A DNA stretch of 42,958 nucleotides. It comes from Malikia granosa. Its GTDB lineage: Bacteria > Pseudomonadota > Gammaproteobacteria > Burkholderiales > Burkholderiaceae_C. The position numbers and the translations under genes are program-made. Under the pieces are notes generated by a model that did no database searches, was not told where the DNA came from, and saw only the letters and a program-made list of their open reading frames with translations. Numbering within the stretch: position 1 is the first letter of the stretch; every line of letters starts with the position of its first letter. Location: NCBI RefSeq assembly GCF_002980595.1, contig NZ_PVLQ01000004.1:1-42958 (forward strand), in the 5' to 3' direction. Shown piece by piece: positions 42,944 through 42,958 of this stretch.

Positions 42944-42958
42944 AGCGACACATGGGGC
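42904..42958 (-). CDS. End of an open frame entering from the right edge (likely 5' part of the broken gene)
   Basis: A frame open from the right edge reads HVSLAKLLAKKAVKTP and stops at TGA 42906-42904. The sacsin-like frame opens at 42914 and reads LEITRQKTLGWIASKSFEWL. The two overlap by only about ten bases, as expected for a one-base indel in a single gene: dropping one C in 'acacctt' would join them. It could instead be the true end of a neighbouring gene. Only 18 codons are visible. Confidence 0.4.
   Translation of the reverse strand, partial: PHVSLAKLLAKKAVKTP

Overview
The window is high-GC bacterial DNA that looks like a betaproteobacterium of the order Burkholderiales. The basis is the rpsF-priB-rpsR-rplI cluster with dnaB, the hrpA/argA divergent pair, an MCE-type lipid transport operon, a phasin gene (polyhydroxyalkanoate storage) and a DUF4212/sodium-solute symporter pair. 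The genus cannot be fixed by reading alone. The last 1.8 kb is clearly lower in GC and looks like accessory DNA.

Layout. 1-4277 (-): the first 1425 codons of a giant RTX-type calcium-binding protein built of about eight tandem modules of ~172 residues; its end lies off the left edge. 4474-7436 (-): dnaB, then the ribosomal cluster rplI-rpsR-priB-rpsF, with a good promoter before rpsF and a hairpin terminator after rplI. 7542-9880 (-): a two-gene sodium/solute symporter. 10050-12380 (-): an iron-uptake operon feoA-feoB plus a 52-residue Cys-rich membrane protein, led by a near-perfect Fur box. 12498-13424 (+): a UbiA-type prenyltransferase. 13462-16203 (-): a secreted M16 zinc peptidase. 16305-17099 (+): an unrecognised exported protein. 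17155-22193 (+): sbcD-sbcC, the DNA hairpin nuclease. 22255-27765 (-): an overlapping trio of a DUF2760 protein and two divergent Hsp70-family ATPases. 28046-28122 (+): initiator tRNA-fMet with a strong terminator. 28198-31758 (+): a four-gene MCE/Mla-type lipid ABC transporter. 31923-32456 (+): a phasin with a 17-bp palindrome at the predicted transcription start. 32659-33144 (+): a cytochrome c lipoprotein. 33169-33687 (-): an Rrf2-type regulator with its own 15-bp palindrome over the -35 element. 33956-34462 (+): an acidic protein of unknown function. 34533-35390 (+): cysQ. 35451-39650 (-): hrpA, carrying a REP-like inverted repeat in frame. 39732-41078 (+): argA. 41136-42830 (-): the C-terminal half of a sacsin-like/GHKL-type large protein, apparently cut by a frameshift at about 42910.

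Most of the window is housekeeping. The parts most worth a second look are the modular RTX giant, the Hsp70-Hsp70-DUF2760 trio, the REP-like insertion in hrpA, the palindromic operators next to the phasin and Rrf2 genes, and the low-GC right end with the broken sacsin-like gene and its degenerate HNH-like zinc module.
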